NCBI RefSeq assembly: GCF_900104065.1 | Contig: NZ_FNLC01000003.1 | Span: 62,001-126,000 of the forward strand | Reading direction: 5' to 3' | From: Natronobacterium texcoconense | GTDB taxonomy: Archaea > Halobacteriota > Halobacteria > Halobacteriales > Natrialbaceae | Length of the DNA stretch: 64,000 bases | Shown here: one piece after another, positions 44,500 to 53,074 of the stretch | Layout: each line of letters opens with the position of its first letter | How positions within the stretch are numbered: the stretch's first letter is position 1 | Notes under the pieces: model-generated | What the model saw: the letters and a program-made list of their open reading frames with translations, nothing else | The model's database searches: none | Told to the model about the DNA's origin: nothing | Position numbers and translations under genes: made by a program

Positions 44500-46257
44500 A
44501 TGAACGCCGAAGGGGTTCGCGAGCGTGCAAGCGAGTTGCCGCGTGAGCCCGGCGTCTACCAGTTCCAGGAGGACGATACGACGCTGTACGTCGGGAAGGC
44601 GGTCGACCTCCGGAGCCGGGTGCGGTCGTACGCCGACCCACGGTCGGCACGAATTAGCCGGATGGTCGACCGCGCCGACGGCCTCGAGATCGCCGTCACC
44701 GACACCGAGACGCAGGCCCTGTTGCTCGAGGCGAACCTGATCAAGCGCCACCAGCCCCGGTACAACGTCCGGCTGAAAGACGACAAGTCGTACCCGATGG
44801 TCCAGTTGACGGACCACGAGGCGCCGAGGATCGAGATCACTCGCGACCCCGACGAGTCCGCGACCGTCTTCGGCCCCTACACCACCAAGAGCCAGGTGGA
44901 GACCGTCGTGAAAGCGCTCAGGGAGAGCTACGGCGTCCGTGGCTGTTCGGACCACAAGTACGCCAACCGCGACCGGCCCTGTCTCGACTACGAGATGGGC
45001 CTCTGTACCGCACCCTGTACTCGCGAGATCGATCTCGAGAGCTACGCCGAGGACGTGACCGCAGTCGAACGCTTCCTCGAGGGCGAGACAGGCATCCTCG
45101 CGGACCCGCTACGCCGGGAGATGGAAGCCGCCGCCCAGGGCCGGAACTTCGAGCGCGCGGCGAACCTCCGGGACCGACTCGAGACCGTCGAGGCGTTCCA
45201 CGGCGAGGGCGGCGAGGCCGTCCAGTCGGTCGGCGACGAACGAGCAGTCGACGTCCTCGGCGTCGCCATCGAGGGGACGGACGCAACCGTCGCTCGTCTG
45301 CGTGCCGAGGACGGCAAGCTCGTGGATCGGGAGCGACACACACTCGAGGCGCCGACGACCGACGGTGCGGGAGACGACGAAGGCGGCGTTCCGGCCGTTC
45401 TCGCGGCCTTCATCGTCCAGTACTACGCCGAACGGGAACTCCCGGACGCACTCTTGCTCCCCGAACGCCACGGCGACGAGGAGGTCACGGCCTGGCTCGA
45501 GGCCGAGGGCGTCTCGGTTCGCGTGCCGGGTGCCGGCCGAGAGGCCAAACTGGTCGAACTCGCGCTCAAAAACGCCCGGCGCAACGTCGGTGGCCGCGAC
45601 GAGTGTGCGATGCTCGCCGAGGCACTCGACCTCGAGACCGGCCGCGTCGAGCGCATCGAGGGGTTCGACGTGAGCCACGCCCAGGGGAAGTCGGCGGTCG
45701 GCAGCGACGTCACGTTCGTCGACGGCAGCGCCGAGAAAGCCGACTATCGCCGGAAGAAACTCACCGACGAGAACGACGACTACGCGAACATGAAGACGCT
45801 GCTCGAGTGGCGCGCCCGCCGTGCCGTCGAGGGACGGGATGACCGGCCGGACCCCGATCTGCTGTTGATCGACGGTGGGGAAGGGCAACTCGAGGCGGCC
45901 CGCGACGCGCTGGCCGAAGTGGGCTGGGACGTGCCTGCCATCGCGCTCGCGAAGGCCGAAGAGCGCGTCGTGACGCCCGATCGAGAGTACGCCTGGCCGA
46001 GCGACGCACCCCACCTGCATCTCCTCCAGCGCGTACGCGACGAGGCTCACCGCTTTGCAGTGCAGTATCACCAGACGATCCGCGACGACGTGAAGACGGT
46101 ACTCGACGACGTGCCCGGGATCGGCCCCGAGACGCGAAAGCGACTGCTCGGGCGGTTCGGCAGCGTCGAGAACGTCCGCGAGGCGAGCGTCGACGACCTC
46201 CAGAGCGTCTCGGGTGTGGGAGAGAAGACTGCACAGACGGTCAAAGAGCGACTGTAG
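44500..46257 (+). CDS. uvrC: UvrABC system protein C
   Basis: 585-residue nucleotide-excision-repair nuclease, complete. The GIY-YIG domain starts at about 18 ([20 protein letters not shown]); a UVR motif lies near 205 ([20 protein letters not shown]); the RNase H-like second nuclease contains [15 protein letters not shown]; the C-terminal HhH is [16 protein letters not shown]. It makes the dual incisions with UvrB, whose gene is 9 kb away (53075-55132). Monocistronic by position. Of bacterial origin, standard in haloarchaea. Confidence 0.96.
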   Translation: MNAEGVRERASELPREPGVYQFQEDDTTLYVGKAVDLRSRVRSYADPRSARISRMVDRADGLEIAVTDTETQALLLEANLIKRHQPRYNVRLKDDKSYPMVQLTDHEAPRIEITRDPDESATVFGPYTTKSQVETVVKALRESYGVRGCSDHKYANRDRPCLDYEMGLCTAPCTREIDLESYAEDVTAVERFLEGETGILADPLRREMEAAAQGRNFERAANLRDRLETVEAFHGEGGEAVQSVGDERAVDVLGVAIEGTDATVARLRAEDGKLVDRERHTLEAPTTDGAGDDEGGVPAVLAAFIVQYYAERELPDALLLPERHGDEEVTAWLEAEGVSVRVPGAGREAKLVELALKNARRNVGGRDECAMLAEALDLETGRVERIEGFDVSHAQGKSAVGSDVTFVDGSAEKADYRRKKLTDENDDYANMKTLLEWRARRAVEGRDDRPDPDLLLIDGGEGQLEAARDALAEVGWDVPAIALAKAEERVVTPDREYAWPSDAPHLHLLQRVRDEAHRFAVQYHQTIRDDVKTVLDDVPGIGPETRKRLLGRFGSVENVREASVDDLQSVSGVGEKTAQTVKERL

Positions 46258-46330
46258 CATCTCCTCGACCGGCCACGCGAAAAGTCGGATCAACAACACA
46301 TATATGGTTCCGTAGTGTAGCGTCGTCAAT

Positions 46331-46873
46331 ATGAACGAGTTCGCCCGTGCGATGGTCGTCCCCTTCTTCATGGCCCTCTTTCCGGCAGTCTGGTTCGTGA
46401 ATCGCAATCTGACGACAGCACAACTCCCGCCGACGGTCGAGTCGAGCGCCGGACTGATCCTGCTCGGACTCGCCGGCTCGGTCGTCGGGTCGGCCGCCAT
46501 CGCAGCCCTCCTCGCATTCGTCGGGCGGGATCGATCCGTCACATCGGAAGAGCTACCGTACCGACAGCGGATCTTCCAGCCGGATACCGACGCCCTCGTC
46601 GTCTTCTTTGCTCTCGTCGCGCTCTGTGCGGGCTGGGCGCTGGTCGCGTTCACCGGCATCGGCCCAGCCGTCCTCGGCGACGTACTGACGTTCGCCATGA
46701 TCCTGCCCGGTTTGCCGCTGCTCGTTCTCGCTCCGCTCGCTATCCACTCAACTATCGCGACGATCGTCGGTCTCGCCGCCTGCGCTCTCTGGCTCTCCGT
46801 CCTCTCGGTCGGCACCGCCGAACTCACCCGGAGACGCTCCGGAAATCCGACCGATAACTATAGTAGCCACTGA
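46331..46873 (+). CDS. membrane protein, four helices
   Basis: 180 residues with hydrophobic segments at about 8-24, 42-64, 92-115 and 128-160. A short loop RDRSVTSEELPYRQRIFQPD lies between helices 2 and 3. No family recognised. The final residues, after RRRSGNPTDN, are YSSH and the stop: these codons are read from the first bases of an 84-bp palindromic repeat, so the repeat has rewritten the C-terminus. Confidence 0.72.
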   Translation: MNEFARAMVVPFFMALFPAVWFVNRNLTTAQLPPTVESSAGLILLGLAGSVVGSAAIAALLAFVGRDRSVTSEELPYRQRIFQPDTDALVVFFALVALCAGWALVAFTGIGPAVLGDVLTFAMILPGLPLLVLAPLAIHSTIATIVGLAACALWLSVLSVGTAELTRRRSGNPTDNYSSH

Positions 46874-46942
46874 AAGTCAGTGCGCACCCGATCGCACGAC
46901 ACCGGTACGATCAGTGTGCAAACAGTTTCAGTTGTTACTATA
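46859..46942. repeat. 84-bp palindromic element, family 1, copy 3
   Basis: Same orientation as copy 1 (2108-2191), starting TATAGTAGCCACTG and ending GTTGTTACTATA. It encodes the last four residues and stop of the preceding membrane protein. Its right end, TTACTATAG, lies about 33-40 bp before the eIF1 start and could serve as that gene's TATA box. Confidence 0.88.
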
Positions 46943-46974
46943 GGGCTATTGCTCTGGAGCACCTGTATCGACAC

Positions 46975-47274
46975 GTGTCCAACGACGACGACGAACTCGA
47001 CGATTTGCTCGACGAACTCGACAGCCAGGGCGACCTCGACGCCTCCCAGCAAGTACTATCGATCCGAACCGAGAGCAGGCGGTACGATAAGCCGGTGACG
47101 ATCGTCGAGGGGTTCGACCTCGAGACGAGCGAGATCAAGTCTCTCGCTTCGGAACTCAAGCAGTCGGTCGGCGCGGGCGGGACGGTCGACGACGGCCGAA
47201 TCGAACTCCAGGGCGACCACCGGGACCGGGTTCCCGACTTGCTCCGGGAGCGTGGCTACGAGGTGCGTGAGTAG
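46975..47274 (+). CDS. translation initiation factor eIF1/SUI1 homologue
   Basis: 99-residue SUI1-domain protein. An acidic N-terminus (about 1-25) precedes the fold: RRYDKPVTIVEGFD, LKQSVGAGGTVDDGRIELQG, GDHRDRVPDLLRERG. The GAGGTV loop is the hallmark basic-loop region of SUI1. It helps select start codons on the small ribosomal subunit. The start is GTG at 46975. Because the 84-bp repeat ends only 32 bp upstream, the promoter probably lies in the repeat. Confidence 0.93.
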   Translation: MSNDDDELDDLLDELDSQGDLDASQQVLSIRTESRRYDKPVTIVEGFDLETSEIKSLASELKQSVGAGGTVDDGRIELQGDHRDRVPDLLRERGYEVRE

Positions 47275-47323
47275 CAGTTACGTTCGCGAACGATCGAACC
47301 GGGTAGAGACGTAGTCAGCAAGA

Positions 47324-47329
47324 TTATAT
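47324..47329 (+). promoter_or_regulatory. TATA box of the 56-residue gene
   Basis: TTATAT, 24-29 bp upstream of the ATG at 47353, fitting a leaderless transcript. Confidence 0.55.
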
Positions 47330-47352
47330 CTCTTGCGCGAATCGTCCACGTC

Positions 47353-47523
47353 ATGCCAGCGGAGCCTCTCGCCGCGTTTCCAGCCGCAACGGTCGTATTC
47401 GAAGACGGAAAGGAAGTGGACAACGTCGCCGTGAAAGTCTATCCGAACTGGATTCAGGTTCGCGGGGAAACCTCGAGTAGCTACTATTCTCGAGAGAGCA
47501 TTCGCGCAGTCCACGGCGACTGA
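47353..47523 (+). CDS. very small conserved-type protein (56 residues)
   Basis: Starts MPAEPLAAFPAATVVFEDGK and continues with WIQVRGETSSSYYSRESIRA to a stop at 47521. It is predicted to be a small beta-sheet domain. A well-placed TATA box and the sensible amphipathic pattern support it over the longer antisense frame on the opposite strand. No function known. Confidence 0.65.
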   Translation: MPAEPLAAFPAATVVFEDGKEVDNVAVKVYPNWIQVRGETSSSYYSRESIRAVHGD

Positions 47524-47789
47524 TCGTCTCTCTGGTTCGGCCGGTTGCATACGAATTCAATCTGTCGTGAGTGTCGTCCGGATCACGAGAAAGAACGATG
47601 ATTGTTCAGTGGTAACATTCAACTGCCGGCCGGCCGGCGAACCACGGGGAATATGGGGGCATCCCCGTGGTCGTGGGGCCCCTCCCCTTTTCGGACAGGC
47701 GCTACTGCCAGCAGTTTCGGAAGTTCGAAGGCTGCTAGCCTAACAGCGCCGGTAACAGTACTTTGCCAGTCGATGTGGTAGTGACGAAC
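47524..47789. other. GC-rich structured intergenic region
   Basis: 266 bp without a gene. It has a CCGGCCGGCCGG run (47626-47637), a 9-bp hairpin CCACGGGGA/TCCCCGTGG (47642-47650 with 47662-47670) and GGGGCCCC (47675-47682). A longer antisense frame here has shadow-like composition. The hairpins could be the terminator of the small gene or part of a non-coding RNA. Confidence 0.35.
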
Positions 47790-48272
47790 ATGGAGATTCG
47801 TCCAGCCACCCACGACGACCGCGACCGGATCCGCGAGGTCGCCCGCGAAACGTGGCACGACACCTACGACGAACTCGAGGCCGAGACCATCGACGCCACC
47901 ATCGACGAGTGGTACGGCGACGACGCGCTCGAGACGGCGATGACCAAACCCGGAACCGCGTTTCTGGTCGCCGAACGCGAGAAAGAGGTCGTCGGCTTCA
48001 CCCACGGCGTCGTCACCGAGGAGGAAGGCGACATTTTACGGCTGTCCGTCCACCCCGACTATCAAGACGAGGGGATCGGGACTGCACTCTACGAGCGCCT
48101 GCGCGAGGACCTCCAGGACTTCAACATGGAGCGGATGCGCGCGATCGACCTGGCCTCGAACGAGGAGGGCAAAGGGTTCTACGAACACCACGGCTTCGAG
48201 GTGACCGGCGAGGACACCGTCGAAATTGGTGACGAGGAGCGGACGGAAGTGGTGTACACGCTGGAACTGTAA
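47790..48272 (+). CDS. GNAT-family N-acetyltransferase
   Basis: 160-residue acetyltransferase. The acetyl-CoA-binding motif A is RLSVHPDYQDEGIGTALYER (QDEGIG loop), followed by LASNEEGKGFYEHHGFE. The ATG at 47790 (MEIRPATHDDRDRIREVA) matches the fold's first strand, so an upstream in-frame GTG is rejected. It may acetylate a protein N-terminus, amine or antibiotic-like molecule; substrate unknown. Confidence 0.9.
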   Translation: MEIRPATHDDRDRIREVARETWHDTYDELEAETIDATIDEWYGDDALETAMTKPGTAFLVAEREKEVVGFTHGVVTEEEGDILRLSVHPDYQDEGIGTALYERLREDLQDFNMERMRAIDLASNEEGKGFYEHHGFEVTGEDTVEIGDEERTEVVYTLEL

Positions 48273-48416
48273 CGAAAGCGTATCCACAGTCGGCAAGGAA
48301 CCGCGTCCGACGAATCGGCCCACCGGCCCTTCTTCTCGTGGTCGGTCACGTACCCGGGACTCCCCCATAACTATTGATGAGAAAACATATTATGGATGAC
48401 TCTGTAAGGGAGGAAC

Positions 48417-49199
48417 ATGACAGGAAAGCAGACGATACTGTGGCCGGTAAACGTCCTGTTCCGTCCCTCCTCGTTCGTAGAACTCGACCCCGATCAGGAA
48501 GCCGCGAACACGCTCGATGCGATCACCACCGCCGTCTGGCTCACGGGGTTTTACTTCGTGAACTTGCTGCTGTATGCCCTTCCACTGACGCTCGCCGGGT
48601 TCGGCATCCGGGACGGAGCAACGACGCCAGCGGCCGTCACCGCTGCCCTGTCTCCGCTCGGCGTCGATCCCGGCACGATCTGGCAGTTCTCGAGTGCGCT
48701 GGTCACGAACAGTGCATTCTTGCTGCTCGCGACGATCCTCACCTTCGTCACGTTCCACGTCGGGATGGTCCTCACCCGGAGTTCGAAAGGCGTGATCCGG
48801 TCGCTACAGGCCGTGAGCTACTCGAGCGGGATCTACCTGGCAGTGATGTTCTCGACCGTCGTCTACGTCTCGACCGAGTCCGGACTGGCCGTCGCCGAGG
48901 AGTTCCTCCTCTGGATTCAGACCGCGTTCATCCAGTTTTTCATCGATCTCGTCGGTACTGACCTCGTTCCGCCGGTCGAGGCGAGCCGGCCGGAGCTTGC
49001 CGCCATGAGCACGCTCGAGCAGGCGATCCTGACGGTGCTGTTGCTCTCGATGATGTACTTCCTGTACGTGCTGTACGTCGGAGCACGGACCACGCACGAC
49101 GCGACGCGGTTCGAAGCACTCGTCGCGACGGGTTTCGTCCTCCTCTCACCGGCACTGTACGTTCTCGGAGCGATCTACCTGACGGTCGGCGCACTATGA
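48417..49199 (+). CDS. YIP1-family membrane protein
   Basis: 260 residues with about five to six helices, beginning MTGKQTILWPVNVLFRPSSF, which matches the Yip1 pattern of a cytosolic start before the helices. The family is linked to membrane trafficking in eukaryotes; the prokaryotic role is unknown. Its stop overlaps the start of the PH-domain gene (ATGA at 49196-49199), so the two membrane proteins are translationally coupled. Confidence 0.82.
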   Translation: MTGKQTILWPVNVLFRPSSFVELDPDQEAANTLDAITTAVWLTGFYFVNLLLYALPLTLAGFGIRDGATTPAAVTAALSPLGVDPGTIWQFSSALVTNSAFLLLATILTFVTFHVGMVLTRSSKGVIRSLQAVSYSSGIYLAVMFSTVVYVSTESGLAVAEEFLLWIQTAFIQFFIDLVGTDLVPPVEASRPELAAMSTLEQAILTVLLLSMMYFLYVLYVGARTTHDATRFEALVATGFVLLSPALYVLGAIYLTVGAL

Positions 49200-49846
49200 C
49201 CGAACAGGACGAGGTCACCGGTGACGAATCCAGTGGCGCTGTCGAAGACACCACCACTGGCGGCGACAACCGTACCGAACGGGACGGAGACGAATCGTCC
49301 GAAGAGCCGGTCACCGTCGCGTTCGAGGACGATCCGTCGGAAGGGCGAGACGTTCTCTCCGGCGATCTGCGGTACGAGACGACGCCGATGCTTCGACCCG
49401 TGGTCGTGATGCTCGCGACCGTCCTCGTCGGCGGTTCGGTCGCGATGGCGATCCCCCTGCTCCGACCCGACCTGTTCGGCGATCCGGTGCTCGCCGAAAT
49501 CGTACTGTACGCGGTCGCCGTTCTGGTCACGGTGACGGTCGTCAGGTACGCGATACGCCTCGTCGTTCTGGCCCGGACCAGATACGAGATCCGAGAGGAC
49601 GCGCTCGTTCGCCGCTACAGTCTCGCGTACAAGCGAACGGTCCGGAAGATACCGATAAGCAAGCTCAGGGGCCACGAGTTCACCCAGAGCCGGTACCAGG
49701 CCTGGCTCGACGTCGGAACGATTCGGCTGCTGACCGCCGGGACGAACCGCAGTCTCGGATTCCTGGCGTTCGAACACCTCAAAGACCCCAAGGTCGTCGA
49801 ACGAGAAATTCAGACGTTGCTCGTCGAGCGCGAAACTGAAGAGTAG
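49196..49846 (+). CDS. bacterial-type PH-domain membrane protein
   Basis: 216 residues: an acidic disordered start (about 1-60), two helices (about 68-90 and 99-122), and a PH-like domain from about 123, recognised by RTRYEIREDALVRRYSLAYK, RKIPISKLRGHEF and DVGTIRLLTAGT. Such proteins are anchored with the PH domain in the cytoplasm. Coupled to the YIP1 gene; function unknown. Confidence 0.82.
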   Translation: MTEQDEVTGDESSGAVEDTTTGGDNRTERDGDESSEEPVTVAFEDDPSEGRDVLSGDLRYETTPMLRPVVVMLATVLVGGSVAMAIPLLRPDLFGDPVLAEIVLYAVAVLVTVTVVRYAIRLVVLARTRYEIREDALVRRYSLAYKRTVRKIPISKLRGHEFTQSRYQAWLDVGTIRLLTAGTNRSLGFLAFEHLKDPKVVEREIQTLLVERETEE

Positions 49847-49909
49847 GTTCGCGAATCGAGAACGATCTGTGCTTCGAGCCGGAATGAACTGTCTACGAAC
49901 AGCAAGAGC

Positions 49910-50767
49910 TCAAGAATCGTCGGCTGATTCCTCGAGATCGATTTCGATCACCGCTTCGCCATCGTCGCGTGACGGAACCAACGCTTCGTCGATCGTCTCT
50001 TCGTCGGTGCGGGCTTCGACCGTCGTCTCGTTCTCGAGGAGCGAGTAGCCGTGTAGCTCGAGCGTATCGGCACGGTAGAACGCTTCGTGATCGAGAAAGA
50101 GGAGGTCGGTCCGTCGATCGTCGGTGCCGAGCCAGCGACCTCGCTCCCCGTCGAACTCCTCGAGTCGGTCGTCCTCGATCGACTGTGCCGGATACGCGCC
50201 GGCGTCGAATTCGACGTCCTCGTCGGAGCCAACGTCGTACGTCGCAATGACGTCGTCCCCGTCTCGCAATCGCAGTTCGAAACAGGCAAAGGCAAGGTTT
50301 CGGGTGTCGGCCGACGTATCGGCGTGGTCGGCGGGCACGAACGTCTCTTCCCACTCGAGGGTCAGTGGCTGGCCAACGACGGCGAACGTCCCGGCCCACT
50401 CGTCGAACGATTCGTGATATCGGAGTTCGACGGAGAGCCGTCGTTCGCCCGGTTCGAACAGCGTTATCGCGGTCTCGAACTGCCTCGTCGAGCCCGGCTC
50501 GAGCGTCACTTCTTCGATACTGGCGAGTCGGTCGTCGACGTCGACGGCAACCCGAACGTCCTGCTCTTCGTCACCTTCGTAGGCGATCTGCATGTCGACG
50601 GGAACCGGTTCGCGAGCACGCGTCTCTTCGGGGACCGTGACGTCTTCGATCGTCGGCACGAGCGGGCCATCGTCCGCGGCGAATCGCATACAGCCACCCG
50701 TTCCGACCGCGAGCAGCGGGGCACCGACGACGAAACGCCGTCTGGACCAGGCGTCTCGATCGTCCAT
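49910..50767 (-). CDS. Tat-type lipoprotein, hypothetical
   Basis: 285 residues with a twin-arginine start (SRRRFVVGAPLLAVGTGGC) and a lipobox Cys at about 26, so exported folded and lipid-anchored on the outside. The acidic mature part is beta-rich and may be an immunoglobulin-like fold (ETAITLFEPGERRLSVELRY). No family recognised. It diverges from the PKD surface protein gene with 141 bp between starts; TATATG near the ATG region supports a separate promoter. Confidence 0.75.
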   Translation of the reverse strand: MDDRDAWSRRRFVVGAPLLAVGTGGCMRFAADDGPLVPTIEDVTVPEETRAREPVPVDMQIAYEGDEEQDVRVAVDVDDRLASIEEVTLEPGSTRQFETAITLFEPGERRLSVELRYHESFDEWAGTFAVVGQPLTLEWEETFVPADHADTSADTRNLAFACFELRLRDGDDVIATYDVGSDEDVEFDAGAYPAQSIEDDRLEEFDGERGRWLGTDDRRTDLLFLDHEAFYRADTLELHGYSLLENETTVEARTDEETIDEALVPSRDDGEAVIEIDLEESADDS

Positions 50768-50908
50768 ACGAGAAGGTTAGATTCCCAACACATATATCCG
50801 ACGGCTTTCAGGACAGTATGGCGATCGAGCGATCGGCGCTCGATCGCGCGAAATCCTGTACCGCGCGTCGAAAACATTCTTCATGTCCGTAATCTAACTA
50901 CTGAGTGA

Positions 50909-53038
50909 ATGTACGGGTCCCCAACACCGACGAGGTGGTGTCTCGTCGTTGCCCTCCTCACAGTCATCGCCGTACCGCTACTCGCGGGAACAGGCCTCGC
51001 CTCGGCGACAACCGACGCAGAGCAACGAGTAGACGCCGGCCAGGAGCAACAGGCGTCCGTCCTCGCGAACGAGGGGAACGAATCGTCGGAGAACGAAACC
51101 GCGGTCGACCCGACCGCCTCGTTCGATGCACCCTCCTCGATCGAAGCCGGGACGTCCGCGACGTTCGACGCCTCGAGTTCCGATCCCGGAGACGACGAGA
51201 TAGCGGGATACGTCTGGCGGGTCGACGAGGGCGACGGCGAACACATGGAGATCACCTCGAGTCCGACCTACGAGTACACGTTCGAGGAACCCGGATCGAC
51301 GGAGGTTCACCTCGAAGTGATAACTGACGACGACCGACGCGACGAAACCACCGAGACGGTTCGCGTCGCCGTACCGACCGTCGAAGGGACGGTCGTCCAC
51401 GCCGGCGACGAGGTCGGCGACCACGACGTCGTCCAGTTGCTGGACGGTGACGAAGAGGTCGCCACGACCGAAACCGGCGACGACGGCTCGTTCACCCTGT
51501 CTCCGGACGATCCCGGAACGTACGACCTCGTCTACGTCGACGAACGCGTGCTCGAGGGCGACGAACTCGTGCGAAACGACCTGGTCGACTTCTACGCGAT
51601 CGAGTCGGTCACCATCGAGGACGCTGAAACACCCGTCGACGTCGGGACGGTCACCCTCCCGGAGTCGAACCGGCTCCACTGGTACGTCCGCGATTCGGAG
51701 TCGGAAACCGGAATCGAGAACGCGACGGTAACCTACACGCACAGCAACGGCGGTGCAACGGTCAGCCACACGACGACGACCGGTCCGGACGGTAACGCGG
51801 GGCTGATCGGGATCGGCGACGAAATCGAAGTCGAGACGCACGGTCCGGAGGGATACCACGACGTGGAGTCGCCCGAGCGAGTAGACCTCGACAGAAACGA
51901 AAGGAAGACCGTCTACCTCGACGGGGCGATCACCGGATCGTTCGACGTCGATCCAGAACCGGTTCCGATCGGCGAAAACGCGAGCGTGACCCTCGAAGCG
52001 GAGACGGGGACCGCCGAATCGATAACCTGGTTCGTCGACGGAGCGCAAGTGGCGACGGACAACCAGTCGATCGAAGTCTCGGCGACGGATCCGGATCCGA
52101 TCGACGTTTCCGCGAGTCTCGAGGGCGAAAACGACGGTACAACCACCGTCACGAGGTCGATTCCTGTAGACACACTGGACCGAGAACTACGCCTCGAGGT
52201 GCCAGACCGGACCAACACGCACGAACCGTTCGCCGCGACCGCGATCCACGAGGTCGAACAGCGAAACGTCAGCGTCGAATCCTACAACTGGCAACTGCAC
52301 GACGAGAGTGGGGAACGACTCGAGATAACACGGTCCTCCTCGCCGACCACGGAGTTTGCAGTCGAATCGCTGGGCGACTACACCGTCTCGGTCGTGGTTC
52401 GAGACGAGTTCGACGTCACGAAATCGACGAACGCGACGATCGAAGCCGACGCGATACCCTCCTGGGCCGAATCCGGCGCGTCGCACGTCGAGATCGGCGA
52501 CGTCGAGATGCCACTCTCGCTCGAGGGAGGTTCGACGACCTCGATCGACGTTACGGCGACGAACACCGGCGATGTACCGGATCTGGTCGACGTCACCGCC
52601 GAAAACGAGACCTCGACCGTCGACCGGACGACCCTCGAACTCGGCAGCAACGAGACGGGGTCGGTCACACTCGAGTACACGCCACCGAACCGACCCGGGA
52701 ACTACACGCTAACCGTCTCGACGGCTCACGATCGGGTCCAGGAGTCCTACACCGTCACCGCGAGTTCGAACGAAACGGACGACGGCCAGGCTGCGAACGC
52801 GACCGACGGCGATCCACAGGAACTCGACCTGTTGCCGACGCCGTCCGTCGGTGCTGACATCAGCGCGGTTTCGGTCTCGCGGGATCGACTGGGGAGTGTC
52901 GTACTCGGGACTGCGACGACAACTGTTCTCGGCGGGTTCGGTCTCCTTGGATACGTCGTCTACACACGACCGAAGGAGAGCGGAGTGGATTGGTTGGCGT
53001 CGAAGAGAGAGCCTCCGAAGGCGGACGAGTCACAGTGA
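50909..53038 (+). CDS. cell-surface protein with PKD domain and C-terminal anchor
   Basis: 709 residues. A Sec signal peptide (about 1-33: WCLVVALLTVIAVPLLAG), a PKD domain (about 65-150: ASFDAPSSIEAGTSATFDAS and PTYEYTFEEPGSTEVHLEV), a carboxypeptidase-like/CNA-B beta domain (150-250), further Ig-like repeats, and a CARDB-like domain near 520-610. A single C-terminal helix (about 662-685, LGTATTTVLGGFGLLGYVVY) anchors it with a short basic tail inside. Likely an adhesin or S-layer-associated protein. Confidence 0.82.
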   Translation: MYGSPTPTRWCLVVALLTVIAVPLLAGTGLASATTDAEQRVDAGQEQQASVLANEGNESSENETAVDPTASFDAPSSIEAGTSATFDASSSDPGDDEIAGYVWRVDEGDGEHMEITSSPTYEYTFEEPGSTEVHLEVITDDDRRDETTETVRVAVPTVEGTVVHAGDEVGDHDVVQLLDGDEEVATTETGDDGSFTLSPDDPGTYDLVYVDERVLEGDELVRNDLVDFYAIESVTIEDAETPVDVGTVTLPESNRLHWYVRDSESETGIENATVTYTHSNGGATVSHTTTTGPDGNAGLIGIGDEIEVETHGPEGYHDVESPERVDLDRNERKTVYLDGAITGSFDVDPEPVPIGENASVTLEAETGTAESITWFVDGAQVATDNQSIEVSATDPDPIDVSASLEGENDGTTTVTRSIPVDTLDRELRLEVPDRTNTHEPFAATAIHEVEQRNVSVESYNWQLHDESGERLEITRSSSPTTEFAVESLGDYTVSVVVRDEFDVTKSTNATIEADAIPSWAESGASHVEIGDVEMPLSLEGGSTTSIDVTATNTGDVPDLVDVTAENETSTVDRTTLELGSNETGSVTLEYTPPNRPGNYTLTVSTAHDRVQESYTVTASSNETDDGQAANATDGDPQELDLLPTPSVGADISAVSVSRDRLGSVVLGTATTTVLGGFGLLGYVVYTRPKESGVDWLASKREPPKADESQ

Positions 53039-53074
53039 CTACACCAGAAGCGTCGATACCGAACGCTACGACGC

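Noticed and set aside
47278-47550. 90-codon minus-strand frame
   Set aside because: The opposite strand has a 56-residue gene with a well-placed TATA box; the minus frame looks like its shadow.
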